From contig CM043952.1 of the NCBI GenBank assembly GCA_014529385.2, positions 61,520,119 to 61,584,118 of the forward strand: a stretch of 64,000 nucleotides of DNA. Reading direction: 5' to 3'. The first letter of the stretch is position 1; every line of letters begins with the position of its first letter. Position numbers and translations under genes: made by a program. Below the pieces are notes generated by a model that saw only the letters and a list, made by a program, of their open reading frames with translations, ran no database searches and was not told the DNA's origin. Below, in pieces: positions 46,441 through 58,582 of the stretch. The DNA comes from Adiantum capillus-veneris (taxonomy: Eukaryota > Streptophyta > Polypodiopsida > Polypodiales > Pteridaceae).

Positions 46441-47632
46441 AGTAATACCGCCCCAATAGCCACGGTACCTACCATCATTGACACATAGAAATCATCCTCT
46501 TGGCTTGGAGGGCACACAACTGGCAGCTGACACAAAATTTCTTTCACTCTGTCAAAAGCTTCTTGAGCATCTTCATCCCATTCAAAACCATGCACCTGTT
46601 GGGCCCTCTTTTGGAGAGGATACACATATTGTGACAGCATCCAGAAAAAACGTGACAAGTACTTTAGTTTATGTACAAAGGATGCCAAGCCTTGCGCACT
46701 AGAGGGAGGCTCCATCAAGACTAGCGCCTTGACCTTCTTCGGATCTGCTTCAATTCCATTTTGTGACACCACATGACCTAGCAATTGTGCTCGAGGTTGT
46801 GATAGCTTGTACTTCTTAGGGTTTAATTGACCTCCTTCTTCGTCAAGCCTTTGAAAACATAGCCGGAGCTTCGACAAATGATCCGCCCTTGAGCTATAGC
46901 ACCCAATGTCATCCATGAAAACTCTAATGAACCTTCCCAAGTAGGGACCAAACACCCTATTCATCAAGTCTTGGAAGGTGGCGTAGGCATTCACTAAACC
47001 AAACGGCATCCTGCAATAGGCAAAGCATCCCCATGGAGAGATAAATGTCATCTTCAGCTGTCTTCAAGTGCAATCCCTATCTAAAAGTACCCTAAAAATC
47101 CATCCATAATTGAATACCTCTCATGACCTGCCACCTGATTTAAGATTTCATCTTGGAACGGCAGTGGGTAGTGGTTTCTCTTGGTCGCTGCATTCAATGG
47201 CTTGTAATCGACACACACCCGCCATTTTCCATTCTTCTTAGGGGTGATAACCACTGGAGAAACCCACTCCGACTCTTTCACGGGGTATATGATACCTGCA
47301 TCTAACAACTGGTTAATCTCCTGCCAAAGAGCCTCCTTCTGAATCTCCCCTAACCTCCTTAGCTTTTGTGCCTTTGGTTTGCACCCTTCTTTAAGAATTA
47401 TCTTGTACTCTGCCCCCTTTGCTCCTCGTAAATCCTCGTACTTCGTTGCAAATAAATTCGGAAAAGAGGCACACAACTCAACATAGCCTTCACTCTCTTT
47501 CGTGGTCAAATCTTCACTTAGCATAGCAGTTACCTCCTCCACACCTATGCCACCAACCTGTGGTTGCACCTCTCCTTTTACATGGGAGCCTTCAATAGTG
47601 ACCCCAAACAAGTCGGCATCAATCTTTAGCAT
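46398..47632 (-). pseudogene. Reverse transcriptase of inner Tat-like element
   Basis: Two frames. 47632-47081 carries GCKPKAQKLRRLGEIQKEAL, WVSPVVITPKKNGKWRVCVD, YKPLNAATKRNHYPLPFQDE; 47051-46398 carries MPFGLVNAYATFQDLMNRVF, the catalytic FIRVFMDDIGCYS (F-M-D-D intact), LLGHVVSQNGIEADPKKVKA and the thumb/connection KLKYLSRFF. A frameshift at about 47060-47080, just before the F-I-S-P-W-G segment, and another at about 46400 break it. Confidence 0.9.
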
Positions 47633-48225
47633 ATCATCCTCGCTTTCCTCTTCCTCAATATCTGTGTAGTCCTCATCATAGCCTGTCTCGGTCTCATACT
47701 CATAGCTTGTCGTATCACCTTCATCTTTCCCACCCCAGGATGAAAACGGCTCTCTTTGGTCTTCAAATCAAGCATCACCTGTCTCCCTCTTTCCTTGTCA
47801 GGCAAGGTGAACACCCTACTCCCACAATCCTGCTTAGCCCCTATTGCAAGTAGCCATGGCCTACCCAAGATCATTGGATACGCATTGTCACCCGCCTTCA
47901 TCACAAAGAAATAAATTAGGCACTCAATGCCCATCACTTTCACTCTTACGTCTTGAGCCACGCCCAAACACCTGGCTTTGGTATGGTTAGCCATCCTCAT
48001 GCGTACATTTGATTTAGCTACTGATTTGACCCCGGTTTCCTTCATAGCAGTCTCCGTCATGACACAAACCTGTGCTCCACCATCTATATAGGCCTGAACC
48101 TGCATCCTCTTTTCAATGACCGCATCCACTAGAGGAAGAACATCCGTCGGGCTACCCACTCTCAATGCCATGTTTTGTATTGCATGCACATTCCCCTTTG
48201 GCCTTTGGCAGCCTCGTGCTGACAC
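47626..48225 (-). pseudogene. Protease of inner Tat-like element
   Basis: Aspartic protease with VQAYIDGGAQVCVMTETAMK (D-G-G-A active site), VRMRMANHTKARCLGVAQDV and AYPMILGRPWLLAIGAKQDC. The frame runs 199 codons and overlaps the preceding gag frame and the following RT frame by a few bases in other phases, so it is out of register with both now. Confidence 0.85.
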
Positions 48226-49450
48226 TTGTAGACCACTGTCTTCGTAGCTTGGGATTTAAAGCCAACAACTGACCAAAGGTTATGTTAGCCTTCTGATTTT
48301 GAACATCGCTTACCAAGTCATATTCCGGGTAGCCACGCCCTAGCTGAAAGTCTGCTTGCTTGATTTTGCGATGCCTCCTCTTCTTGCTAGTTTCCTGTTG
48401 CTCCTTGCCTTCATACACTTTTTCCTTACCTTTACGGGCCCTCGTCTCCCGCTCGGTTTCTGTCTCTCTTTCCCTCCTTGCTCTTTTGTTGGCCAAAACT
48501 TCAACATCCTGCTTATCCACTCCGAAGATATTCACCCTAGGGACTTCACCACCATCCTGAGGAGCTGGCTGCACCTGATTCTCGACTACCTGCTCCCTCG
48601 GGCCATTGAGTTGTGCTTGGCCTCTACCTTTGCCAAACAGTGGATAAATACCGCCTCTTTCTCTTAGCGGATGAGGGCAATCCGGTGCGTAGTGTCCTTC
48701 TTCACCGCAATTGTAACACCGGCCAGGCAGTGGCCTTGCCCTGCCCCTTGCTCCTCTGGGTTGACCTCTATCCATCATGCTTAGCCGCAATTCCTGCATT
48801 TGCTCATACAAATTCTGCACGGTTCACACCCAATTTTGTGGCACAACGGCTACACCTCGATTTGCCTGGTTTTCAACATGAACAACATCCCTCTGACCAC
48901 CCTGAGGTTGGACCACCGCTTCATAACCCGACACGCCTTGTTCAATCTTCTTTTTTATTTTCCTGCTTTTTGCCTTTGTGATGGCCACTGCACCATTATA
49001 GTTTTATGGGCTCTCAAAATCCACTTTCTCCCTCACTTTAGGATGCAGGCATGCCATGAATTTATCCAGTTTGAAGTAGTTGCCATTGGCCAATTGCATG
49101 GCACCCGCTAATCCTACCCAGCACATTTCAAAACGATCCAAAAACAAACTGAACTCTTCACTTACATCTTGCTTGAGCGCCTTCAGTTTGGCATCCATCT
49201 CCACTGGGGACGCCTCTTTGCGGAAATCATGTAGGAAACGAGCCCGCAGAGCCGGCCAAGCATGCCTCGGCTCACCTTCTAAAGCTTCATACCATATCTT
49301 TGCCTTCCCGTGCATCACCAAAGGAAATGTCTGCATCTTGCTGTCCTCGTTCGGCATGCGCAACGACAGCATATACAACTCAAAGTCTGCAACCCACTCA
49401 TCAGGATTTTCTTCACCTAGCAAAATTGGCCCATAGCTTCAAGACGCCAT
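48152..49450 (-). pseudogene. Gag of inner Tat-like element
   Basis: The first part (from about 49450) reads GEENPDEWVADFELYMLSLR, MHGKAKIWYEALEGEPRHAW, LRARFLHDFRKEASPVEMDA; the likely start MAS is followed by a TGA at codon 4. After a break at about 49003-48821 the second part has one CCHC knuckle CYNCGEEGHYAPDC, then a charged linker (RRERETETERETRARKGKEK) and the YPEYDLVSDVQNQKANITFG block that also occurs, diverged, in the outer element. Confidence 0.85.
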
Positions 49451-49505
49451 GTCGACCAACACCAAAAACTGCTTCTCTTCACTTAATTGGGAGCAATCAG
49501 TGTGC

Positions 49506-49523
49506 TCCTCCGTGGGGGCACCA
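49506..49523 (-). promoter_or_regulatory. Primer-binding site of inner Tat-like element
   Basis: On the minus strand TGGTGCCCCCACGGAGGA lies 5 bases after the 5' LTR end. The outer element has the same site with one change (56856-56873). I cannot name the primer tRNA from memory. Confidence 0.75.
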
Positions 49524-49528
49524 GAAGA

Positions 49529-49752
49529 TGGATAGGGGGAATGGGGAGCACGCCCAGCGCGCCAACACGGAATGCCTCCTATAGCCCAGGGCACACACTG
49601 CACCCCAACCCACTTTGCGAGCACCTTCGACTCGCTCTTTTCACCAAACCACGCGCGCGCACGCGCTCACATAGACACACACTAACTCACACAACCCGTG
49701 CACCTCAATGCAGTAGCTTTTACGCTCTCCCACACGCTCAAAACGCCACACG

Positions 49753-49796
<44 letters not shown>

Positions 49797-51259
49797 CACT
49801 TCGTCGGGGCGGCACACACTTGCCGACACGCCCACACGCACACACACGAGAGTAGAAGAGAAGGGGGGAAAGGGGGGACGAGATTGCGCAAGAGACTCAA
49901 TGCAATGGGGTAAACTCTGTTTTACTAGCATCAACACAAGTGCAAGATCAACGTCGCAACTGGCGCGCATCAAAAAAGTACACAAGGGCAAGACCCACTC
50001 GAGCCTGGCTTCAAGGACTCCATGGCTTGTACTCCTCATGAGCTCCCTGTGGTTCCAAACGAGCGAACAACCCAAGACCAAAGAGACCCATCGAAGAAGT
50101 TCTCTCCCCTTCTTTTCTTTTTCTCTTTTGAGGCTAAAGGGAAAACCCTCTTCTTCGAAAAAAACCTGCTTCTCTTTCTTTCTCTCAGCTCCAAAGCCAA
50201 GGCCCACAAAAACTCGAACCCCTTGCCCTTGTTACTCTCCCTCTTTTCCAAGGCAAAAGAAAAAGTTAAAACAGGCTTTTTTGGGCAATGACGCCGGGCG
50301 CTACTGCTCCTTGGGCTTTCCCTCTACCTTTCCTCTTTTTTTTTTAGCCTTTGAGTTTCCTTCCCTTTCTTTTTTTTCCAACTCCAGCCAAACTTTGCTG
50401 CTTTTATTTATTACAACCAAGGAGGCTCATGTGTTTGTTTCCCACACGGTCGGTGCTTCGGTATGCACGGATTCTCCAAATAAGATTTTTCGAACATGCT
50501 GCATGGGAACTCCATCTTATTGATTTCGAATCCCATCTCTCCTCCATCGCTTGATATCACCCTGGCCTCAGGTACCACATCCCAAAACGGGAAAAACCAT
50601 CTGACCCCTTCCCGCCATCCGCTTGCCAACTTCGGTTCGGCCCATCTCGATGCACACGAATTCGATCAACAAGCCGCAAGTCTTGACTGGCCCCCCACGT
50701 TACATGCAATTTTCCAAAATCTTGGCGAGCCCTAAAAACATGCCTGTCGACGCGCTTACCAACATGGCCCGATGAGCTCGTACCTAACCCCCGGCAAATA
50801 TTCCTCAGGCCATAACTTGCCCGTTTGAGCTTCGAATGGCGAACTGAAAAGACCGGCATGCTCCACAGCTTGAGCTTTATGCGTGTATCCAATGATACCA
50901 GTTTTCGCCACCTGTCTGTACCTGCCCTGCCCGTCGGAGATCTGCAAAGCCTTCTAACTACGGACTGGCATATCTTTCACACCGAAGCCCCATTTGACGA
51001 GCCGTCTGGACGAGCTTCTAGGGCATCTTGAACCCACATTTCGGGGCACATTCCACGCATCTCGAACACTTTGATGTGCCGTCCCAATTAGCCCACTTCA
51101 GAGGCCCCTTGGCCTTAAAAAACACTTTAAGCATGCATTTTCATTGCCACTGTCTTGCCAAGGTCTCCCACACTGGCTTTAGCCCTCTACCATGCACCTG
51201 TTAGCACCCTTTGCACTGCATAACACACTTTATAGCGCGGACCAATTTTGGTTGCACCA
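49529..51259 (-). mobile_element. 5' LTR of inner Tat-like element
   Basis: 1,731 bp. Starts TGGTGCAACC at 51259 on the minus strand and ends ...CTATCCA at 49529. It has a CT run of about 37 bases (49757-49793) that is longer than in the 3' LTR. Apparent open frames on both strands inside it are not conserved as proteins between the two LTRs. Confidence 0.88.
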
Positions 51260-51263
51260 ACGT

Positions 51264-52300
51264 CTCAACACGAGATCAACCCCTTTCATGTATAAGACAT
51301 CACCAATCAATTTGTACCTGTATGCTCTACGCACAAAACCATACTTCTTAGACTTCTGAATGTCCTTTGGAATGATTCTTGTTAGCAAAAACTCCTCTTC
51401 TTGAGCCAAACTTTCCCGGCCATGATAAAGAGGTAAATTGGTCCTCAATACAAATAGCTCCCCAATCATGCTTTGAGCTGCTTCATGTGCCTCTCCATTT
51501 AGAGCACGTTCAATGTGTCTGATGCTCCATGCTTCAAACTTTTTTAACAGGCCTTTAATTTTGAAACACATTTCCTTCAATGAGGTGTTCTTGTCCTTCC
51601 ACACACCCAGCACTTACTTCACAACTAACAAGGTATCACCTTTTATGCTCAACCTTCTAATCCCATGCTTCAAACAAATGTGTAATCCAACTTCTAATGT
51701 AGCATATTAAGCCTCATTGTTACTATGTGCATCCAATTTGAACCCTCTCTTGCATACTAGCTTCCCCTCTGGATCATAAAGTGTTATACCCCCTGAAGCT
51801 GCATCATGGCTCTTTCTGTATGAGCCATCAAAGAACAACACATGTGCATTGCTGATTTGTGGCACTTCTTCGACTACCTTTCTCACCGCCTCTTCCTTAA
51901 CAAGAAGGGGATTCTCCTTGTAAGTCAACAAATCAACTAGGGTAGCACTTGTACTGTCTTCCACTAGAAAAGAGAACGCAAACCCTTGCAGCTCAATTTC
52001 CCATTTCTTGACCACATTTGACATGTTAGTGCCATTAATTAACTATGGCACAAAGGCGTAACTCGTCAAGAAAACAAAAGGTCGTGGTAGCAAGTAATGA
52101 CAAAATCGTCGGCAAGCAAATATAAGATTGGCCATCACTAGCTCTACTTCCGAGAATTTTCTCTCTGCTACTAGCTTCACTCGGCTTGCACAATACATTG
52201 GCCTCATATAATGGCTGCCTTTCCCCTTTTGCAATAGCATGGCTCCAATGGCATCATCCCCTACTGATGGATTTACATAAAACGCTTGTTCCTAATCAGG
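51264..52300 (-). pseudogene. Outer Tat-like element: RNase H domains and start of integrase
   Basis: From high to low coordinate: ordinary RNase H (YCASRVKLVAERKFSEVELV, FACRRFCHYLLPRPF), then archaeal-type RNase H (NAHVLFFDGSYRKSHDAASG, KLDAHSNNEA, then after a break KFEAWSIRHIERALNGEAHE), then the integrase N-terminal region (YRYKLIGDVLYMKGVDLVLR), where the inner element interrupts it. Stops and shifts occur at about 51613-51706 and 52025-52042. Confidence 0.82.
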
Positions 52301-52303
52301 AGC

Positions 52304-53158
52304 CTACATGGCTGACAACACCCCTAACACTTCTTTCACCTCTTGAAACACTTCTTCACACTTGTCATCCCATTGCAATGGATCATGCTTTGCCACTTGT
52401 TGTAATGGATAAAGGAGTTGCGAAGACAATGGAATAAACCGCGCCATGTACTTCACTTTGTGTATAAAGGTTGCCAATTGCTTTGTACTCATAGGTGATG
52501 GAAGAAGAATAATAGACTTAACCTTGTCTGGATCAGCCTTAATGCCATTTTCTGACACCATCTGGCACAATAACTTCACCCTTGGCTATGCTAGATGACA
52601 TTTATTTGGATTTAGTTGTCCTCCACATTCATCATATCGAACCAATACCATCTGCAGCTTCTCATGGTGTTTAGCCCTACCGCTGTAGACAAAGAAGTCA
52701 TCCGTAAAAGCTTTAACTCAACTACCAATGAGTGGTTCCAATACCCAATTTGCTCTCTCTTGATAGAAGGATGGTCCATTTGACAACCCAAATGGAAATA
52801 CCGTGTAGCAATAACAGCCCCATGGCATAATGAAAGTTGTCTTTGTTCGGTCTTTAAGAGCAATCTTCGATTGAAAATAGCTTGAAAAACCATCACACAC
52901 ACTGTACCTCTCATAACCTGCCACTGAATCCAAGATCTAATCGATGAATGGAAGAGGATATGGGTTCTTCTTAGTGGCTGCATTTAAGGGTTTAAAATCT
53001 ACACAAATCCTCCACTTTCCATCCTTCTTTGGACTGCCTACTACTGGACTCACCCATTTTGTGGTCTCCACTAGGACTATGAACCCTGCCTTCAATAACT
53101 TGTCCACCTCTTCCCGCAAGGCTTCCATTTTCTTTTGACACATCCTTCTTAGCCTTTG
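52304..53158 (-). pseudogene. Reverse transcriptase of outer Tat-like element
   Basis: KAGFIVLVETTKWVSPVVGS, PKKDGKWRICVDFKPLNAAT, then after a stop GYERYSVCDGFSSYFQSKIA, TFIMPWGCYCYTVFPFGLSN, the catalytic KAFTDDFFVYSG (D-D intact) and, in a further frame, KLLCQMVSENGIKADPDKVK and FIHKVKYMARFIPLSSQLLY. At least three nonsense or frameshift lesions. More decayed than the inner copy, as expected if it is older. Confidence 0.87.
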
Positions 53159-53970
53159 TCACACTTGCTTAGCACCTTCTTGCAGTTCTATATGCATCTC
53201 TTCTCCCTTGAACCCTCTGATCTCTTCATATGAAGTAATGAAAAAATTAGGAAAACTAGCCAGCATGTGCAAATATATCTCCTTCTCCATAGCTGAGAGG
53301 TCTTCACTGATCGTTTGTGTCATCAATTCCTGCTTCTTTGACAATTCAACCTTGGTTTGCATCAGCCCTTCAATCACTTTATAAGGCCCTTCACTTTCAT
53401 CTTCAATCTCATTTGCAAATGCAACTAAACCAGACTCCTGGATTTCTTTGTCCATCAAAAGAAATGCGACATCAACATCCTCATCACTGGTGGTAGTACT
53501 ATCACTGTCCTCATCAGTCACTGTGGAATAATCTTCATCACTAGACTCATCTTCATGTTCGTAAATCTCTTCCAATACTTTCCTTGTGTCCATATTATAT
53601 AGCTTCTTGGCACCTGTCTTTCCATAGAGGCTAATTGTACCACGTCTCCAATCTTGAACAGCTCCCACTGCACGTAACCATGGTCTACCTAGTATAATAG
53701 GATATGCTCCCAACCCCGCTGGCATCACATGAAAATCAACCACTGCCTTTGCATCATATGCCTCCACTTCTAAGCTCTTTACAACACCCAAACATTTACT
53801 TTTTGATGGTTTGCCAATCTAATCCGGAAGCCTGACACCCCAGTCACTGTAAAACCCATCTTCTCAATGCATGAGTGTGTTATGACACAAATTTGAGCTC
53901 CGTCATCAACATAACCTTGTCCCATATTTTTTCTTTTGTGCCACACATCTACTATTGGGCAATGTCTGGT
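53159..53970 (-). pseudogene. Protease and acidic linker of outer Tat-like element
   Basis: The active site region, near 53930-53890, reads YVDDGAQICVITHSCIEKMG, followed by a frameshift. The main frame (53791-53159) has AYPIILGRPWLRAVGAVQDW and then an acidic linker (EHEDESSDEDYSTVTDEDSD) leading to the start of RT (FPNFFITSYEEIRGFKGEEM). Confidence 0.82.
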
Positions 53971-54044
53971 AGCTCATCCATTGCCAACACCTTTATTGAA
54001 CCTCTCTCTGGCTCTTTCTCCATTGGGTTAACCATCCTCTTCCA

Positions 54045-55467
54045 CTATCGCTTTAGCTTAGACACCATCTCTATAAGCTGCCCAAAAGTAACATCTGATT
54101 TCCTGCTTGTCACATCCTCCTTCAAGTCATAGCTTAATTGCCCATCCCCTAGTGAGAAATTTGAAACATGAAACTTGCGACGAGCCCTTCTTTTTCTCTT
54201 GGCCTTGACATCCTCGCCTTCATGGATCTTTTCCTTCTTCCTACTAGGACCTGGGGCACTTCTTCCTTCCTTCTCCAATCTTCCCAATAGGCATCACTAA
54301 TGTATCCTCTAGCTTTGATTCCTTCTCCAAGGTGACTACACTTATCACTTTTGTCTTTCCCTTTTCCTCTTGGGTTAATCCACCGGTTCCTTCTTCTCCC
54401 TTAATTTCAATGCCATAATCATTTGACCTAGTTAGCACATGTCTTGGCAATGGATATGTGTCGCTCCCCATCCTTGGTGGCTTATCACATTGCGGGCTGA
54501 TGTGGCCGAACTCTCCGCAATTATAACATGTGGGTGTCTACCTCCAGAACCTACCATTGCTTTGTCCAACACCATTCCTGGGCCTTTCTTCACCTCCTGG
54601 GTAATTTGCAAACCTCCCTTGACCTCGATTATTTCCCACTTGACCTAGCATGTTTATGCTGAGATTCTTCATTAAATCTACCACTTGCCTCATGTCTTGC
54701 CTTAGCCCATCATCTTGCAATGCTGTAGTGACCACTACTGGCATAACCTGAGGAGTAATAGAAACCACTGGTTCATGATGAACCCCTGGCATGCGACCTT
54801 GTAAAGAGTCCATAGGCTGAAATTCAGACCTCATGGGCAAAGACTCTACTCCTAGCTGGCTCATTTTCCTCAACTTCCGCTCTTTGTTCCTTGCCACCTC
54901 CAATACATCTTCATATGTCCTAGGATTCTTTAGCTCCACTCTCCAACGTATATTCTCCCAAAGACCAGCCAAGAACCTGTCCTTCTTCATCATGTCAGGT
55001 GGGGGTACTTGTGGTGCTAAGGCCTTGCACATCCGCTCCCATGCCAATGAAAACTTACGTATGTACGTATCTACTGGCTCACCTTCCTTTTGCACCAAAC
55101 CTTGTACTTCTTACCACACTTTGTCAGAATCTTCTGTCTTCACAAACTCCACTTCCAATCCATGCCTTAGATTGTCCCAACTCAATCTTACAGGTGGATC
55201 AGCCACACGCAACTCCTCTTCAAATGCTTTGGACCAAACTCATGCATCATTCTTCAAACAAATCTGGAGAAGCCGTAACATCTGTGTCGGGTCATGAATC
55301 TGGTTGCTAATGCAGGCAACCTCCATCTTTTCCAAAAAGTCTTCCACATATTCATCACTTCTTCCATGAAATTCCGGATAAGAGAAAGCCATGGCTACCC
55401 AAGTTACGATGCTTTGAGAACCCCTTCGAACACACGTGCAAGAACCCAAAACTTTTGACTGACTCAA
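54045..55467 (-). pseudogene. Gag of outer Tat-like element
   Basis: From the likely start MAFSYPEFHGRSDEYVEDFL through VEFVKTEDSDKVW, TYIRKFSLAWERMCKAL, PDMMKKDRFLAGLWENIRWR to one CCHC knuckle CYNCGEFGHISPQC (about 54495-54537), then a basic linker and LSYDLKEDVTSRKSDVTFGQ. The frame from 55467 to 54538 is single-phase with two nonsense codons (about 55239 and 55113); later parts are shifted. Confidence 0.85.
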
Positions 55468-56855
55468 TCGCTAGAAACTTCAATGGAGCTTGTATTTAGA
55501 TAAGGACAAACACATGCACATCAAAATGAGTTTTCATAGTTAATCATTGGAATTACAGGCAAAGGGCATTCTAGTATCTCTCTTAATCTTCTTGGCCCGG
55601 ACATAAAGACTATGCACTGTTGGAAAAAAATCTTCCTGGACACATGAACATTCATCTGGATTCTTTGCGTTAAATGAAAAGGAGTGAATTGAGGTCCTTT
55701 TTTATCATCCATTAAAGCCAACCATGCAGCTCCCAAGAAGACAAATCTAACTTATCCTCTGATTTTGCCAAAATTTCAGCAGCATAACAGCATAAATGGC
55801 TCAAAAGACCAAAAAACCAGTCATCACAACTTGAAAAAATTTTGGAAGAGTATCCCCAGAAGTAGAGCCATAAGAACCCAAAATATAGACTGTATATGCA
55901 GGGTTGTTCTCGTCCGTCGTACGGCTCGTCCCGTCCCATCCCATCCGGTGTCGTCCCGTCCGCACGTCCCGTCCGTTTCGTCCGGCCTTTTTTTTTTTAA
56001 GTCCGTTTGACCGGCTTAAAAAACGTTGACTGCGCTTTTGACTGCAAGGAATTTACGTGACTTTTTGACATATGTAGTGCGAATCGCAGTTCATACCCAT
56101 TGTGTCTCATTGTCTTGATTCTCAACTCTTGAGTGTTGGCACTTGGCACTTGCAAGTTGCATTCTTGTCCAATGTGATAATCAATTGTCTATTTGTCCTA
56201 AGTGTAAAATCTAGGGTTAAGAATTGTGTGTTTTTTTTTTTTGAACGTACGTAACCATGTCGTACGACATAAAATTTTCTAGTTCGATGAGTACCGTACG
56301 TCTTCGTACGTGGACAAAACGTACGTGACCGTACGAGACCACCCCGTGTATATGTATGCATAACCAGCCAACAAAAGAACCCGAGCATCAAGTAGGAATC
56401 ACTAGTACATAGCCTATGGCAAGGTCAGAAAAAGGGTGCTCCAGCAACCTGTATCACCGAAAAGATCTCACATTTAAGAATCCCCCAGATCAATAAAACC
56501 TCACGCTATCGACCCTCTCACGAAAGCTTATGCAAATCTCGTATAGTCAAGTCTCAGAAATGACTATCTTCTAGACCAAGTCTCAGAAATGGCTGGGACT
56601 GCCAAATAAAACCAAGTATGGCTCCACAAAGGCGTACAATGGCAGTATCCACAAGTAACGTACAATACCAGACAATGCACTCAAACAGGCGCCAATATGA
56701 TGCATACCCACAACAACTGCAAGTGACTCCCACTTTCCAGTGTATCACTCTACTCCAGCTACCTATACCTGTGTGAATCACCTGTACCTGTACCTGTAAC
56801 CTGCAACCTGTAATTTGTAATCCCGAATCCCGAAGCTGAAGGTACTGGAAGAAAA
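55468..56855 (-). other. Untranslated leader of outer Tat-like element
   Basis: No protein is evident between PBS and gag. The leader is interrupted by the hAT-type element at 55899-56346. Confidence 0.6.
55899..56346. mobile_element. hAT-type non-autonomous element (448 bp) with 8-bp target duplication
   Basis: TGTATATG occurs exactly on both sides (55891-55898 and 56347-56354). The ends are imperfect terminal inverted repeats: CAGGGTTGTTCTCGT on the left, CGGGGTGGTCTCGTACG (reverse complement) on the right. The left subterminal region is a GTCCCGTCC/GTCCG repeat (about 55910-55985); the right one has about seven CGTACG or GTACG palindromes (about 56244-56340). An 8-bp duplication with CAGGG-type ends indicates the hAT superfamily. 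No transposase is encoded. Confidence 0.85.
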
Positions 56856-56873
56856 TCCTCAGTGGGGGCACCA
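56856..56873 (-). promoter_or_regulatory. Primer-binding site of outer Tat-like element
   Basis: On the minus strand TGGTGCCCCCACTGAGGA lies 6 bases after the LTR end. It is one base different from the inner element's site, so both probably used the same tRNA primer. Confidence 0.75.
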
Positions 56874-56879
56874 AAAGAA

Positions 56880-57869
56880 TGTGAGCGGGATGGGAACACA
56901 CACAATGCCTCTATAATCACCCAACACACACTCTTGGGATGATACACACACACACACACACTATGGGGCACCACTCGGCTTACACAACCCACCTGGATGA
57001 GACACGGAACACACCTATGGAGTGAGAGGAGAGAGACTATCCATTTGCCCACTCCACACACAGAGACACACACACACACACCCAGAAAACTCAGCTCAAA
57101 AGAGGAGAATTTCTGATGTTTAGATACAATTGAGCTTGGGCCAACACCAATGGGGCAAATAGCTCATACAATATGGATGAAATATGCCAGATACAATCAC
57201 AAATTGGAGCAGAGATTTCGCTCAACAGGAGAAACTTACACAGCCAAAATAGCAGGAAAAAGTGAGGAATTTGGTAAAATGGACAGCGCCATCGCATCCA
57301 GAATGGCCCAAAACCCCAGTCTACAATATCAAAGTGCTCAAATCCAACCTTGGATGAGCAGTTTATGGCCAAAACAGGCTCCAAAAACAGCAAAAACTCA
57401 GTTGCGGATGTTCCTCCTCTTCTCTCCACTTTCTTTCTGGTCTTCTCTCAGGTTTTTTAGTTACCACACTTAGCTTTATTACTTGGGCACCTTTGGTCTT
57501 TTAGTTGACCTCTAACGGACCCCGAACAGGCCAAAAAGTGGCCTCGCAGTGCATAGTTGTCACCCTGTTGCATCCATCCGCACACGTAGCCCTCAACTTT
57601 CCAATAATGCATCCCGCAACCATGTGAAGTGGCTCCCAGATACAGTTCTAATGACGACCTTTTTGCATAATTATCACAAGAAAACACCCACATTGTGTCC
57701 GTACTTATCCACGTGCAAATATTGACCCCCTTCGAGCTCCTGACGCCACTAGATGCCATCTGACACACCTGCTTACCACCTGGCTCTGGAAAATGGGCAA
57801 TCCTTTATTCGATGCACCATGCATGTGTATGTACATATGTGCAATCACTTCTTCCAAAAACTCCTAACA
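56880..57869 (-). mobile_element. 5' LTR of outer Tat-like element
   Basis: 990 bp bounded by TG...CA (plus strand TGTGAGCGGG ... CTCCTAACA). It includes short AC runs at about 56948-56962 and 57061-57081. It pairs with the truncated left LTR at 40369-41185, about 16.7 kb away. About 160 bases present in the left copy are deleted here near 57770. Confidence 0.85.
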
Positions 57870-58319
57870 ACGGCTTGGGAGAAATTCGGAGGTTCTCACT
57901 TCCGCCATTACACCACACACGTTGCCCCAAACTACAAATCTCTCTTCTTCTCCGAACGAGGTAACCGAACCCATCCCTACATCCTTGAGCCCATCCCATT
58001 GAGTGCGATTCGCACCATTGTCTCCATTCGTCTTAGCTTCCATTCTCTACGTTGCAAGATAGGATGTTGGGGCACTAGCGAGGAGTCTCATCGACTTTGC
58101 ACCTTATGCCGTCGTCAAGTGCGAGAGAGTGAGTACCACACACTACTTGAGTGCTCATCTTTTGACCACATTAGGTCCTCTTTTCCCCATATATTCAGCC
58201 ATGAGCTCTCCCTACATACCTTCCTCTCCCAACCACGATGTGAACTCTCTATTGTGACGCTCATTTCAACCATTTTTGAGCATCGAGAGTCACTTATGAC
58301 CTCCACTCACACCACGTAA
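57870..58319 (+). pseudogene. LINE ORF2 C-terminus (RT zinc-finger region)
   Basis: The plus frame continues without a stop from the LTR junction for about 149 codons: IPLSAIRTIVSIRLSFHSLR, CKIGCWGTSEESHRLCTLCR, ESEYHTLLECSSFDHIRSSF, and ends at TAA 58317-58319. C-x2-C ... H ... C is the zf-RVT pattern found after LINE reverse transcriptases. The upstream RT is not adjacent; it was cut off by, or lies beyond, the outer LTR element. Confidence 0.75.
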
Positions 58320-58370
58320 CATGTTCATTTGGTCCCATAGGTCATATTTGACCTCTGAGGACGATAATAG

Positions 58371-58582
<212 letters not shown>

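Larger units (their letters stand above)
42426..51259 (-). mobile_element. Inner Tat-like Ty3/gypsy element, nested in the outer integrase
   Basis: Complete structure on the minus strand: 5' LTR 49529-51259, PBS 49506-49523, gag, protease, RT, two RNase H domains, integrase, PPT and 3' LTR 42426-44099. ACGT flanks it on both sides (42422-42425 and 51260-51263). Removing it rejoins the outer integrase in frame as VDLVLRR-VPWREELYRVLEE. The LTRs are clearly alike but carry visible substitutions and a length difference, and every coding domain has at least one lesion. Confidence 0.88.
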
